This document shows, one piece after another, positions 1 to 5,894 of a stretch of DNA of 18,395 nucleotides. Position numbers and translations under genes: made by a program. Each line of letters starts with the position of its first letter. The stretch's first letter is position 1. The notes under the pieces were generated by a model. That model had not been told where the DNA came from. It ran no database searches and saw only the letters and a program-made list of their open reading frames with translations. Origin of the DNA: JACQKD01 sp964614265 (GTDB lineage Bacteria > Patescibacteriota > Minisyncoccia > Phycocordibacterales > UBA918); NCBI GenBank assembly GCA_964614265.1, contig CAZTKT010000018.1, positions 1 through 18,395 of the forward strand, written 5' to 3'.

Positions 1-54
1 TGTTCTACAAAAAACACGCCGTCCTCTAGAGGACGGCGTGTTTTTTGTAGAACA
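1..54. terminator. Perfect 54-bp palindrome, probable bidirectional terminator
   Basis: The two 27-nt halves are exact reverse complements centred on CTCTAGAG. The stem is GC-rich near the tip (ACGCCGTCCT) and each arm carries a run of six A/T. In RNA from either strand this gives a strong hairpin whose 3' arm contains GGCGTGTTTTTTG, as in an intrinsic terminator. It lies 10 nt past the stop of the small basic protein gene on the minus strand and would end that transcript. It begins at base 1, so it may extend beyond the window. Confidence 0.8.
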
Positions 55-64
55 TCTCTAGCAA

Positions 65-160
65 TTATGCACGTGCGCGCTTCTTTGCTGGTGCCTTTCG
101 TTTCTTTACTGCCTTCTTCACTGCCTTCTTTGCTGGTGCCTTTCGTTTCTTTGTTGCCAT
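65..160 (-). CDS. Small Lys/Ala/Arg/Pro-rich basic protein (31 aa), histone H1-tail-like
   Basis: The minus-strand frame starts at ATG (160-158) and ends at TAA (67-65), encoding 31 residues: an MATKKRKAPAKK start, a KKAVKKAVKKRKAPAKK core and an RARA end. Fifteen residues are Lys or Arg, and the rest are almost only Ala, Val and Pro. The peptide is built on a 15-residue (45-bp) duplication (81-107 equals 126-152). This composition resembles the tails of bacterial histone H1-like and AlgP-type proteins, which bind DNA or RNA non-specifically, so a nucleoid role is plausible but inferred. A TATAAA box (168-173) sits 7 nt before the ATG, suggesting a leaderless mRNA. A strong palindrome follows the stop. 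Its simple composition means it could be spurious, but the promoter, frame and terminator agree. Confidence 0.65.
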   Translation of the reverse strand: MATKKRKAPAKKAVKKAVKKRKAPAKKRARA

Positions 161-167
161 ACTATTT

Positions 168-173
168 TTTATA
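168..173 (-). promoter_or_regulatory. -10 box of the basic protein gene
   Basis: Read on the minus strand this is TATAAA, with 7 nt to the ATG at 160, so the transcript could start at or next to the start codon. A poor -35 (TTGTAT, 193-198) lies 19 nt upstream. No Shine-Dalgarno sequence is visible. Confidence 0.4.
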
Positions 174-210
174 TCTTTTTATGTTTTGGTTTATACAATT
201 CGACCGCAGT

Positions 211-313
211 GTTTTCTTTATGATGTATAAAAAAAGAAAACAATTGCTTTACATGCAATTATTCATCACTTCGTTGTTGTGCACAATACATAAAAAGTTT
301 TTTGTGTGGATAA
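211..313. other. Gene-free AT-rich stretch with inverted repeats and one DnaA box
   Basis: No gene is visible between 161 and 382. The stretch holds a 9-bp inverted repeat (GTTTTCTTT at 211-219 with AAAGAAAAC at 233-241), a 6-bp inverted repeat (AATTGC 242-247, GCAATT 255-260), the palindrome TTGTGCACAA (277-286) and TGTGGATAA (305-313). The last is an exact reverse complement of the DnaA box TTATCCACA. One box alone does not make an origin. Confidence 0.4.
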
Positions 314-316
314 CTC

Positions 317-360
317 AAAACACGTGTAAATCTTTTTTAAAAAAGATTTACACGTGTTTT
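317..360. terminator. Perfect 44-bp palindrome downstream of murB, probable bidirectional terminator
   Basis: The left half (317-338) and right half (339-360) are exact reverse complements with an A6/T6 core and CACGTG in each arm. It lies 22 nt past the murB stop on the minus strand, and each arm ends in TTTT when read outward. The A/T core makes the hairpin weaker than the one at 1-54, but the position between two genes fits termination. Confidence 0.65.
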
Positions 361-382
361 ATTTTTTATTCCACACACATCG

Positions 383-1411
383 CTATGAAAGTTTTGTAAC
401 TTCCCATGCAATCGTAATATTTGTTGCCACACGCACCTGCTCAACAATGTGTGCGGCGAATGTTTCGAGTTCTATCGCCGTTGCATCACCGTGATTAACG
501 ATCACGAGCGCCTGCCCCTCGTAGGTACCAACAGCTCCTTGACGAAAACCACGCACATTGAGTACATGGTCCAAGATCCAACCCAGAGCAATCTTTACCT
601 CTCCATTTCCTGCCGGATACCCTGGTAATTGCGGGTACTGTTTCACAAGTCTCGCATAGTGTACCTCTGAAATAATAGGATTTTTAAAAAATGAACCAGC
701 AGTACCAAGCACATTCCAGTCAGGAAACTTCTTTGAGCGAATCTCACACACGGCGGTACGTATTTCAGCAAGCGTGGGTGCTTCACCGCGCGAGCGTAAT
801 TCAGACCACACGGCAAGATCGCGATATGTCAGCCGTGGGTTTGGCTCTTGTGAGAGACGATACGTCACCGCCGTCACCACATAGTGTTTCCCTTCCGCAT
901 GCTTAAAGAGTGAATCACGGTATCCAAATGCACACTGCGTGTTTGTCAGCTCTGTCGTCACATCTGTGTGCGGATCGTACACCATAACAGACACAATACG
1001 CTCGTTGATCTCAACGCCATACGCACCAATATTCTGTATGGGTGTTGCACCAACAGAACCGGGAATGCAGGAGAGATTTTCGAGTCCCCACCATCCTCGT
1101 GCAACCGTCATAGCAACAATCTCATCAAACACCTCTCCTGCAGCGACGGTGAGAAGTATCTCAGTGCCATCCGTTACAATCGTGTGACCCATCACACCCA
1201 TCTGTACCACTAACCCGTGCACACCCTCATCCGACACGAATACATTTGAACCGCCACCAAGAATCGTCACAAGAAGAGATCGTTCACGCGCCCATACAAA
1301 TGCATCACGTAACTCTTGCACACTTGTCACTGCCACAAAATACTCAGCCGAGCCGCCGATGTGGAAGGTCGTGTATTCACGAAGTGAAACCTGTGGTTGT
1401 ATGTTGAGCAT
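383..1411 (-). CDS. murB: UDP-N-acetylenolpyruvoylglucosamine reductase MurB
   Basis: MurB is the cytoplasmic FAD enzyme that reduces UDP-GlcNAc-enolpyruvate to UDP-MurNAc with NADPH, the second committed step of peptidoglycan synthesis. The 342-residue protein has the family's order of motifs: HIGG near residues 17-20, the FAD-binding GGGSN at 52-56, PGSVGATPIQNIGAYGVE at 117-134, YRDS at 164-167 (the extra loop of type I MurB), and AGSFFKNP at 238-245. Ser240 in that last motif corresponds to the proton-donating serine. Glu337 in a WEV motif near the C-terminus aligns with the catalytic Glu. The length is normal. The ATG at 1411 is the obvious start and has no clear Shine-Dalgarno; a TATTAT box lies at 1432-1437. 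It follows the CofE-like gene by 75 nt and may be co-transcribed with it. It shows that the organism makes a murein wall. Confidence 0.96.
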   Translation of the reverse strand: MLNIQPQVSLREYTTFHIGGSAEYFVAVTSVQELRDAFVWARERSLLVTILGGGSNVFVSDEGVHGLVVQMGVMGHTIVTDGTEILLTVAAGEVFDEIVAMTVARGWWGLENLSCIPGSVGATPIQNIGAYGVEINERIVSVMVYDPHTDVTTELTNTQCAFGYRDSLFKHAEGKHYVVTAVTYRLSQEPNPRLTYRDLAVWSELRSRGEAPTLAEIRTAVCEIRSKKFPDWNVLGTAGSFFKNPIISEVHYARLVKQYPQLPGYPAGNGEVKIALGWILDHVLNVRGFRQGAVGTYEGQALVIVNHGDATAIELETFAAHIVEQVRVATNITIAWEVTKLS

Positions 1412-1486
1412 AGAGTATGTAGCGTAATCCCATAATACACTCGACGCAACCTCGGGAAATCATCCTAAGTGCCCTATTGATTTTAT

Positions 1487-2254
1487 TCACCCCTCGTGTT
1501 TCTTTCCTTTTTGCCATGGCACGCGTTGCAGAAATGGTGCAAACAAATCTTCCTCCATAGGAACAATGAGCGAGAGAAATGGATCGGTACTTTCTCTCTC
1601 TGAAAAAGAAACCTGTGGGAGATCCTCCATTAAGACAAAGGGTGTGCACTCATCCCCCTCCCCCATTGCGAGCGTTGCCACCGCCGCAAGACTGTCTGCA
1701 ATATTGAGCCGTTCAAATTTTAACAGACGGCCAAAAATATCTGGTGTGCCACGATAATCTCGTTGCGCATGGAAACCAGCATACCCAATCGTCATCCCCG
1801 TCACGCCATTGCGAAGCGGTGAACTCTTTGAATCAGTAATGATCACCCCACACTCCGTAATACCATGGCGCGCCATAAGATGCGCGCGAATCTCACGCGC
1901 CGAACGCATCGGATCCTCCGGCCAAAGAATAAAGTACCCATTCCCATTACTCTGATCAATACCCGCACTCCCGATAAAAGACCCCTGAGTAATAGTAGCA
2001 AAGCGTGTATATGGCGCCTCTGGATCACGTACAAGATATATATCGGCTTCCGCCTGCGCTAAACGATCTTTAAACTCCAATGCATCTACACCTTCTGGTG
2101 GCAAGATGCACCGCCCCTCCCCTATTGAAACAACCTTTGAAGATACCGCAAGCACCGCACGCTCTGGCAGAGAGACAACTGACTCATCAAGATGAGTATA
2201 CAGATCATCCTTCGGAGGAAGGAAGCGACGAGATGAAATGGCGGTTACCTGCAT
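1487..2254 (-). CDS. CofE-like gamma-glutamyl ligase (F420-0:L-glutamate ligase / folate-type gamma-glutamate ligase family)
   Basis: The 255-residue protein matches the F420_ligase (CofE/FbiB N-terminal) fold. It has SSKVVS at 38-43, IGSAGIDQSN at 94-103, ITDS at 139-142, RNGVTGMTIG at 148-157 and an acidic metal-binding DxxG/DSLA segment near 168-190. CofE adds gamma-linked glutamates to coenzyme F420-0 using GTP. In CPR genomes related proteins are often labelled as folate gamma-glutamate ligases, and no other F420 gene is present here, so the acceptor is unknown. The ATG at 2254 was chosen because the homologous region starts there. A longer reading from TTG at 2413 would add 53 residues of non-conserved, Arg-rich sequence and would begin inside the promoter. 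With the promoter at 2414-2441 this start implies a leader of about 150 nt, unlike other genes here. The stop is TGA. Confidence 0.82.
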   Translation of the reverse strand: MQVTAISSRRFLPPKDDLYTHLDESVVSLPERAVLAVSSKVVSIGEGRCILPPEGVDALEFKDRLAQAEADIYLVRDPEAPYTRFATITQGSFIGSAGIDQSNGNGYFILWPEDPMRSAREIRAHLMARHGITECGVIITDSKSSPLRNGVTGMTIGYAGFHAQRDYRGTPDIFGRLLKFERLNIADSLAAVATLAMGEGDECTPFVLMEDLPQVSFSERESTDPFLSLIVPMEEDLFAPFLQRVPWQKGKKHEG

Positions 2255-2413
2255 GTAGAGAAAAAGACTTCGTCGTGTGACCTGTCCCCTCTGACGACAC
2301 TGCGTTCGTTGTGGTTCTCCTCCATGTATGGCCAGCGGATGCGAGCTCCAAATAAATGAAAGTCTATATTGTGAGTGCGCCGCTAGCCGTACCTGCAGAC
2401 GAACGCTCGTCAA

Positions 2414-2441
2414 AGTATAGCATACAAAAAGGGTGCGTTAA
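2414..2441 (-). promoter_or_regulatory. Probable sigma70-type promoter for the CofE-like gene and murB
   Basis: On the minus strand this reads TTAACG (2436-2441), 16 nt, TATACT (2414-2419). The -10 is 5/6 to consensus and the -35 is 4/6. It points into the CofE-like gene. The -35 lies inside the left copy of the palindromic element found on both sides of the insertion sequence. Confidence 0.55.
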
Positions 2442-2459
2442 TAAAGCGCCCCGCGTTTT
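2438..2459. repeat. Left copy of a 22-bp terminator-like palindromic element
   Basis: This sequence (TTAATAAAGCGCCCCGCG followed by TTTT) is identical to 3396-3417 on the other side of the insertion sequence. It folds as AAAGCGC-CCC-GCGTTTT followed by more T, an intrinsic-terminator shape. Outside the 22 bp the left copy has GCG before it and TTCGCC after it. Confidence 0.7.
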
Positions 2460-2476
2460 TTCGCCTTAGTACCTGT

Positions 2477-2950
2477 TCAAGATCTCTTCAACAACAAACT
2501 AATAAACGCCAGCATGATCATCTGACGACTGGTCGACAGTTTCCGTTCACAGTTTTTCCATAATCTCCGGCACTTCTCCATCCAAGAAAAAGATCGCTCC
2601 ACCACCCAGCGTTGCGGTATGACCTTGAAGATATGCAACTCGCTTCTTTTCACCACTTCCACATCAGCTCCGAGTATCTCTTTGATTTTCTCTGCGAAGG
2701 GTTGCCCAGAGTATCCACCATCGACCATTAGTTTTGTCACCTTCGAAAGGTTTTTCCTTGCATTTGTGGCAAGTGCCACCGCTCCATCTCGATCCGTCAC
2801 ATTTGCCGTGGTGACTTCGACTGCATGCAAGAGTCCATTGGTATCAACGATGATATGTTGCTTAATTCCTGACACTTTCTTTCCTCCGTCATACCCTTTC
2901 TCTCGCGCGGTATCAGTATTCTTCACGCTCTGCGCATCAACGATGCCCAT
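2477..2950 (-). CDS. IS5-family transposase, catalytic DDE part (orfB)
   Basis: The protein carries all three elements of the IS5-type RNase H-fold transposase: first Asp in IVDAQSVK (residues 3-10), second Asp in MVDGGYSG, and the Glu in WVVERSFSWM with the downstream basic residues. A free ATG exists at 2950, but the frame is open further upstream to 3004, where a TAA precedes it. That upstream part encodes SVGEERKRNGRKEKTS, which matches the conserved linker before the first Asp in this family. The active protein is therefore probably an orfA-orfB fusion of about 262 residues made by slippage at the A8 run (2999-3006), not a separate product from 2950. The TGA stop overlaps the terminal inverted repeat. 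Confidence 0.88.
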   Translation of the reverse strand: MGIVDAQSVKNTDTAREKGYDGGKKVSGIKQHIIVDTNGLLHAVEVTTANVTDRDGAVALATNARKNLSKVTKLMVDGGYSGQPFAEKIKEILGADVEVVKRSELHIFKVIPQRWVVERSFSWMEKCRRLWKNCERKLSTSRQMIMLAFISLLLKRS

Positions 2951-3266
2951 GCTTGTTTTCTCTTTCCGTCCATTGCGCTTTCGCTCCTCGCCAACCGATT
3001 TTTTTTAATACTTGTTCGAGAATGCTTTTCTCTCCTTCTGTTTCCTCGCTCCAGATTTCAAAATAGGCATAGACACTTTTCCACTTTGGATATTCATGTG
3101 GCAGGGCTCGCCACTGGCATCCGGTCTTGAGCACATAGAGCACTCCACAAAACGCATCATACAAATCGATTTTTCGTGGTTTTGTTTTCTTTCGCGCTGA
3201 TTCAAGTAGGGGTCGTATTCGTTCAAATTGCTCCCGAGTGACATCACTGGGGTATGTTTTTTGCAT
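2937..3266 (-). CDS. IS5-family transposase, N-terminal part (orfA)
   Basis: The 109-residue frame has the N-terminal helix-turn-helix region of IS5-like transposases (DUF4096-type): SDVTREQFERIRPLL, then LYDAFCGVLYVLKTGCQWRALP and the aromatic stretch around YFEIW. It starts at ATG 3266, 52 nt inside the right inverted repeat, and overlaps orfB. Only the first 89 codons look family-like. After AAA AAA at 3005-3000, the orfA frame runs through 20 unrelated codons to TGA, while the neighbouring frame carries the conserved continuation. Joining the two needs a +1 shift (or -2) on the A8 tract. Confidence 0.85.
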   Translation of the reverse strand: MQKTYPSDVTREQFERIRPLLESARKKTKPRKIDLYDAFCGVLYVLKTGCQWRALPHEYPKWKSVYAYFEIWSEETEGEKSILEQVLKKIGWRGAKAQWTERENKHGHR

Positions 3267-3343
3267 ACAGAAAGATATTACATGGCTTGTATGCTTTGTA
3301 TTGTATCAAAAAGATTATGAACAGGTACTTACAGGCGCAGTAC

Positions 3344-3394
3344 ACCTTGTGGCTCTTTTGCTTCAACTTCGTCTTGCAAAACAGCTCACAAGGT
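3344..3394. repeat. Long imperfect hairpin in the gene-free region right of the IS
   Basis: ACCTTGTG (3344-3351) pairs with CACAAGGT (3387-3394). Inside, GCTCTTTTGC (3352-3361) pairs with GCAAAACAGC with one mismatch and one bulged base, leaving a loop of about 14 nt. This gives an arm of about 18 bp. It is the first of three consecutive hairpins between 3340 and 3450. No gene is visible in 3329-3575; apart from these hairpins I see nothing there. Confidence 0.5.
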
Positions 3395-3395
3395 C

Positions 3396-3422
3396 TTAAT
3401 AAAGCGCCCCGCGTTTTATTAA
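3396..3422. terminator. Right copy of the palindromic element, terminator-like hairpin
   Basis: TTAATAAAGCGC (3396-3407), loop CCC, GCGTTTTATTAA (3411-3422) forms a 12-bp stem if one G.U pair is allowed in plus-strand RNA. Its first 22 bp are identical to 2438-2459. It may act as a bidirectional terminator or be a dispersed REP-like element. Confidence 0.6.
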
Positions 3423-3429
3423 CGCAAAA

Positions 3430-3446
3430 ATCCCCACCCCGGGGAT
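3430..3446 (-). terminator. Probable intrinsic terminator of the O-antigen ligase gene
   Basis: On the minus strand ATCCCC, loop GGGGT, GGGGAT is followed at once by TTTT. It lies about 130 nt past the stop of the Wzy_C/TPR gene, which is transcribed towards it. Confidence 0.6.
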
Positions 3447-3575
3447 ATTTACGTAGACTTTCAATCTGAACGCTGGCACTCTGTCAGCACTCACACACGT
3501 AGTATACCATTGAAAAAATACCGCGCAATCCTCTCGTGCCCCAATTCAATACACACGTACACAACCTCCGACCAA

Positions 3576-5795
3576 TTATTGCGCTTTCTTCTGTACCTCC
3601 GCAATAAACTTTTCTGCCTGTGCAGTAAAGTCAGGGAACTCTTTTCCTGCTTTTGTGAGTGTAGCAATAGCTCCCGCAACGTCACCAGATTCATTTTGAA
3701 TAGCTGCCTTTGAAATCCGTAATTGCACATCTCCTGGTGCATTCGCGATCCGACCCTCAACTAATCGAAGCGCAATTGCGTATCGTTTTGTGACATAGTA
3801 CGCCCGCAAAATCCGATCATCATTTTTGTAGAGGGTGTCATACGGTGGCGCAGATAACTCTGCCACCAGTGCGTCGTTGCCTGTATAAATCGATGAAATG
3901 ATGTAGAACACCCGTGCATCTTCATATTGGGGAGCAAGAAGAAATGCTTTTTTAAATGTCGCTTGTGCTTTATCATATTCCCTCAAATCAATGCGCGCGG
4001 CCGCAACGGAAAAGAGAACACTTTGTTTTTCGGAGGAAATTTTTTCAACAAGCTCAAATTGTGCAAGCGCCTTATCAAGCTGACCTGTCGCTTGATACAG
4101 CGACCCGAGAATCATGCGAGTTCGTGCAGACCGCGGTTGCACCTCGAGTTGTTTTTGCAACTCTGTTTCTGCGAGGGTCACGTACGCCTTTTTGAGCTCG
4201 TCTGATGCTTGTGCACTAGCAAAAAGACGCTGTGCAACAGAGGCAAGTTGTTCACGAATTTCCTGATTACCAAATGAATCTCGATCGAGCGCAGAGCGAA
4301 ATTGGTCAAGTGATTGTTGGAAGAGCATCATATTCCCTGCCGCGGTGATACCTTGATCCCCGACTGCCATATCAAACGACGTGAGTGCATCGATGAGCCC
4401 TCCTGCCGCCCGTATACCGGGAACATTCACGTAATAGAGTGTGAGACATAACAACACCCCCACCACCGGCGTAGCGATATGCTTGAGTGCCTGTGGACTT
4501 ATACGGAATGTGGCAATACTAGACATCGGTTCTGCAGTGCGTGCGTGTATATACGCGAGAATGGTAACAAAAAAGAAATAACTAATGAGGTTATCAAAGA
4601 CAAAGATGTTGTGTACGCCATATCCAACGAGAGCCCCGAAAAAAATACTCCGTTCTACCACTGAAAAAGAGTCTGTACCAGACTTTAGAAGTGGTTTAAT
4701 CGCCAAAAAATACAGTGCGCACAACCACAGTGCGAGATAGGTTAACAGTCCCAACACCCCACCCGCTATCAACCAGTCAAGATAGGTGTCGTGCACACGG
4801 TCAAACCACGCTTCTTGTGCATAGAGAGAGGGACGGTAATGAGAATCAAACACATAGTCAAAGTTATTTTGTCCCCATCCCAAGATCGGCCGTTCTTTCA
4901 CCCCCTCAAGGGCTATGCCCCAGAGCGTGAAGCGGGTCGAGCCTTCTGCGAGAGAGATGGAGGCGATCCTACTCAACACGGGGCTGTGGGTAACCATACT
5001 ACTGTCTCGCAGAAGGTAAAAGAGTCCACTTATGCCCAACACCACCGCGACACCTATCACCGCCACCTTTCGAACGACACGATTATGTTTCGCGACAACA
5101 GCGCTATAGAGCGCCGCGACAAAAATGCCAACAACAAGACCGATGATGGTCCCCCGCGTCTCTGTCTTTAACAAGAGAAATGCGAACACAACCGCGAGCG
5201 TAGCGTACAGTACACGCATCCTCGTACGCGTGGCGTGCGCAAGCATATAAAGTGCAATAGCAACATTAAAGAGCATGTATACTGCCATGTAGATCGCATT
5301 ACCAAGTGTGGCATCAATACGATGTCCACTTTGTGAGATAGATACAGCACTCAATAGTTGTGCACATGCGTAGACCGCAATCAGAGATGCAGCAATGAGA
5401 CAACTGTTAAAAAAACGATCCCATAGTTTTTCTTTCGTGAGCATCGTCCCGGCAACTGCAAAGTACAGGAGCAGGTGCGCAAGCATCACAAACCCTTCCA
5501 TCCGTTCAAAATTACTCCAGAGACTTTTTGAGGGCACGAGACCAAACGCATCCGCGAGGAACATAACGCCCACAAATGCACTGAGCCAGACACCAACCCA
5601 TGAAAACCGTGGGCGATACTCTGGGTCATAGAGCGCAAGGAGTACCCACGCGGCAAACACCACCTCCACAATCATCCGAAATGCGAAATTCTTTCCCGTG
5701 ATATATGAAAAAAACAAACTCCCCGTCACAATCAATGGTACAAAAGGCAACACCAAAACCCCCCAAATCACTGTCTGTCGAAGTGCCTCTTTCAT
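3576..5795 (-). CDS. O-antigen ligase/polymerase family membrane protein (Wzy_C) with C-terminal TPR domain
   Basis: The 739-residue protein has an N-terminal membrane part with about a dozen hydrophobic segments up to residue ~460. It includes the Wzy_C-type loop: EGSTRFTLW near 284-292, PILGWGQNNF near 303-312, and DRVHDTYLDW near 332-341. This large extracytoplasmic loop, with its Arg and His, defines the WaaL/PglL/Wzy family, which transfers or polymerises glycans from undecaprenyl-diphosphate carriers. Residues ~480-739 are Ala-rich helical repeats (YQATGQLDKALAQFE, REYDKAQATFKKAF, SGDVAGAIATL) typical of TPR. ATG at 5795 was chosen: the longer GTG reading from 5813 would overlap the TACAAT -10 box. 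It is divergent from the Wzx-like flippase, its expected partner. Ligase versus polymerase, or protein O-glycosylation, cannot be decided from sequence. Confidence 0.85.
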   Translation of the reverse strand: MKEALRQTVIWGVLVLPFVPLIVTGSLFFSYITGKNFAFRMIVEVVFAAWVLLALYDPEYRPRFSWVGVWLSAFVGVMFLADAFGLVPSKSLWSNFERMEGFVMLAHLLLYFAVAGTMLTKEKLWDRFFNSCLIAASLIAVYACAQLLSAVSISQSGHRIDATLGNAIYMAVYMLFNVAIALYMLAHATRTRMRVLYATLAVVFAFLLLKTETRGTIIGLVVGIFVAALYSAVVAKHNRVVRKVAVIGVAVVLGISGLFYLLRDSSMVTHSPVLSRIASISLAEGSTRFTLWGIALEGVKERPILGWGQNNFDYVFDSHYRPSLYAQEAWFDRVHDTYLDWLIAGGVLGLLTYLALWLCALYFLAIKPLLKSGTDSFSVVERSIFFGALVGYGVHNIFVFDNLISYFFFVTILAYIHARTAEPMSSIATFRISPQALKHIATPVVGVLLCLTLYYVNVPGIRAAGGLIDALTSFDMAVGDQGITAAGNMMLFQQSLDQFRSALDRDSFGNQEIREQLASVAQRLFASAQASDELKKAYVTLAETELQKQLEVQPRSARTRMILGSLYQATGQLDKALAQFELVEKISSEKQSVLFSVAAARIDLREYDKAQATFKKAFLLAPQYEDARVFYIISSIYTGNDALVAELSAPPYDTLYKNDDRILRAYYVTKRYAIALRLVEGRIANAPGDVQLRISKAAIQNESGDVAGAIATLTKAGKEFPDFTAQAEKFIAEVQKKAQ

Positions 5796-5803
5796 ACAGC
5801 AAG

Positions 5804-5809
5804 ATTGTA
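5804..5809 (-). promoter_or_regulatory. -10 box of the O-antigen ligase gene, leaderless arrangement
   Basis: On the minus strand this reads TACAAT with exactly 8 nt to the ATG at 5795, which would place the transcription start on or next to the start codon. No good -35 and no Shine-Dalgarno are visible. Confidence 0.5.
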
Positions 5810-5851
5810 CCACTCAAACACAAAACGAGCACTCGACCTTGTAGCGCCCTG

Positions 5852-5880
5852 TTGATTAAATACTCAGAACTCAGTACTAT
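5852..5880 (+). promoter_or_regulatory. Probable promoter of the Wzx-like flippase gene
   Basis: TTGATT (5852-5857), 17 nt, TACTAT (5875-5880): both boxes are close to sigma70 consensus at ideal spacing. The ATG at 5895 is 14 nt beyond the -10, so the leader would be only a few nucleotides. A tandem 7-bp repeat, ACTCAGA/ACTCAGT (5862-5875), fills the spacer and could be an operator. Confidence 0.6.
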
Positions 5881-5894
5881 CGAGAACACACCAC

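Larger units (their letters stand above)
2469..3328 (-). mobile_element. IS5-family (IS427/IS1031-like) insertion sequence, 860 bp, complete
   Basis: The ends are an 11-bp perfect inverted repeat: GTACCTGTTCA at 2469-2479 and TGAACAGGTAC at 3318-3328. The direct repeat TTA flanks both sides (2466-2468 and 3329-3331), a target duplication typical of this IS group. Inside are an N-terminal (orfA) and a DDE catalytic (orfB) transposase frame, both minus. The orfB stop codon TGA lies inside the left inverted repeat. Removing the IS and one TTA restores CGCCT-TAC-AGGCG, so it inserted into the loop of a small hairpin. Intact ends, an intact target duplication and intact frames suggest a recent insertion. 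Confidence 0.9.

Noticed and set aside
211..360. Chromosome origin suggested by a DnaA box and AT-rich repeats
   Set aside because: Only one exact box, no dnaA, dnaN or rpmH nearby, and the repeats are explained by a terminator and promoter region.
67..399. Plus-strand open frame of 110 codons rich in Leu, Ser and Phe
   Set aside because: It is the reverse of the basic protein gene followed by AT-rich intergenic DNA and runs through the 44-bp palindrome. No homology-like motif or promoter is seen.
2255..2413. 53-codon N-terminal extension of the CofE-like gene from TTG at 2413
   Set aside because: The extension begins within the promoter, is not like the family and has odd composition (many Arg, Gln, Ser).
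3344..3394. Integron attC-like folded site
   Set aside because: The hairpin has a bulge and mismatch, but I find no paired RYYYAAC/GTTRRRY core ends and no cassette-like gene beside it.
4479..5171. Plus-strand frames opposite the O-antigen ligase
   Set aside because: They overlap the strongly supported membrane protein and show no recognisable domain.
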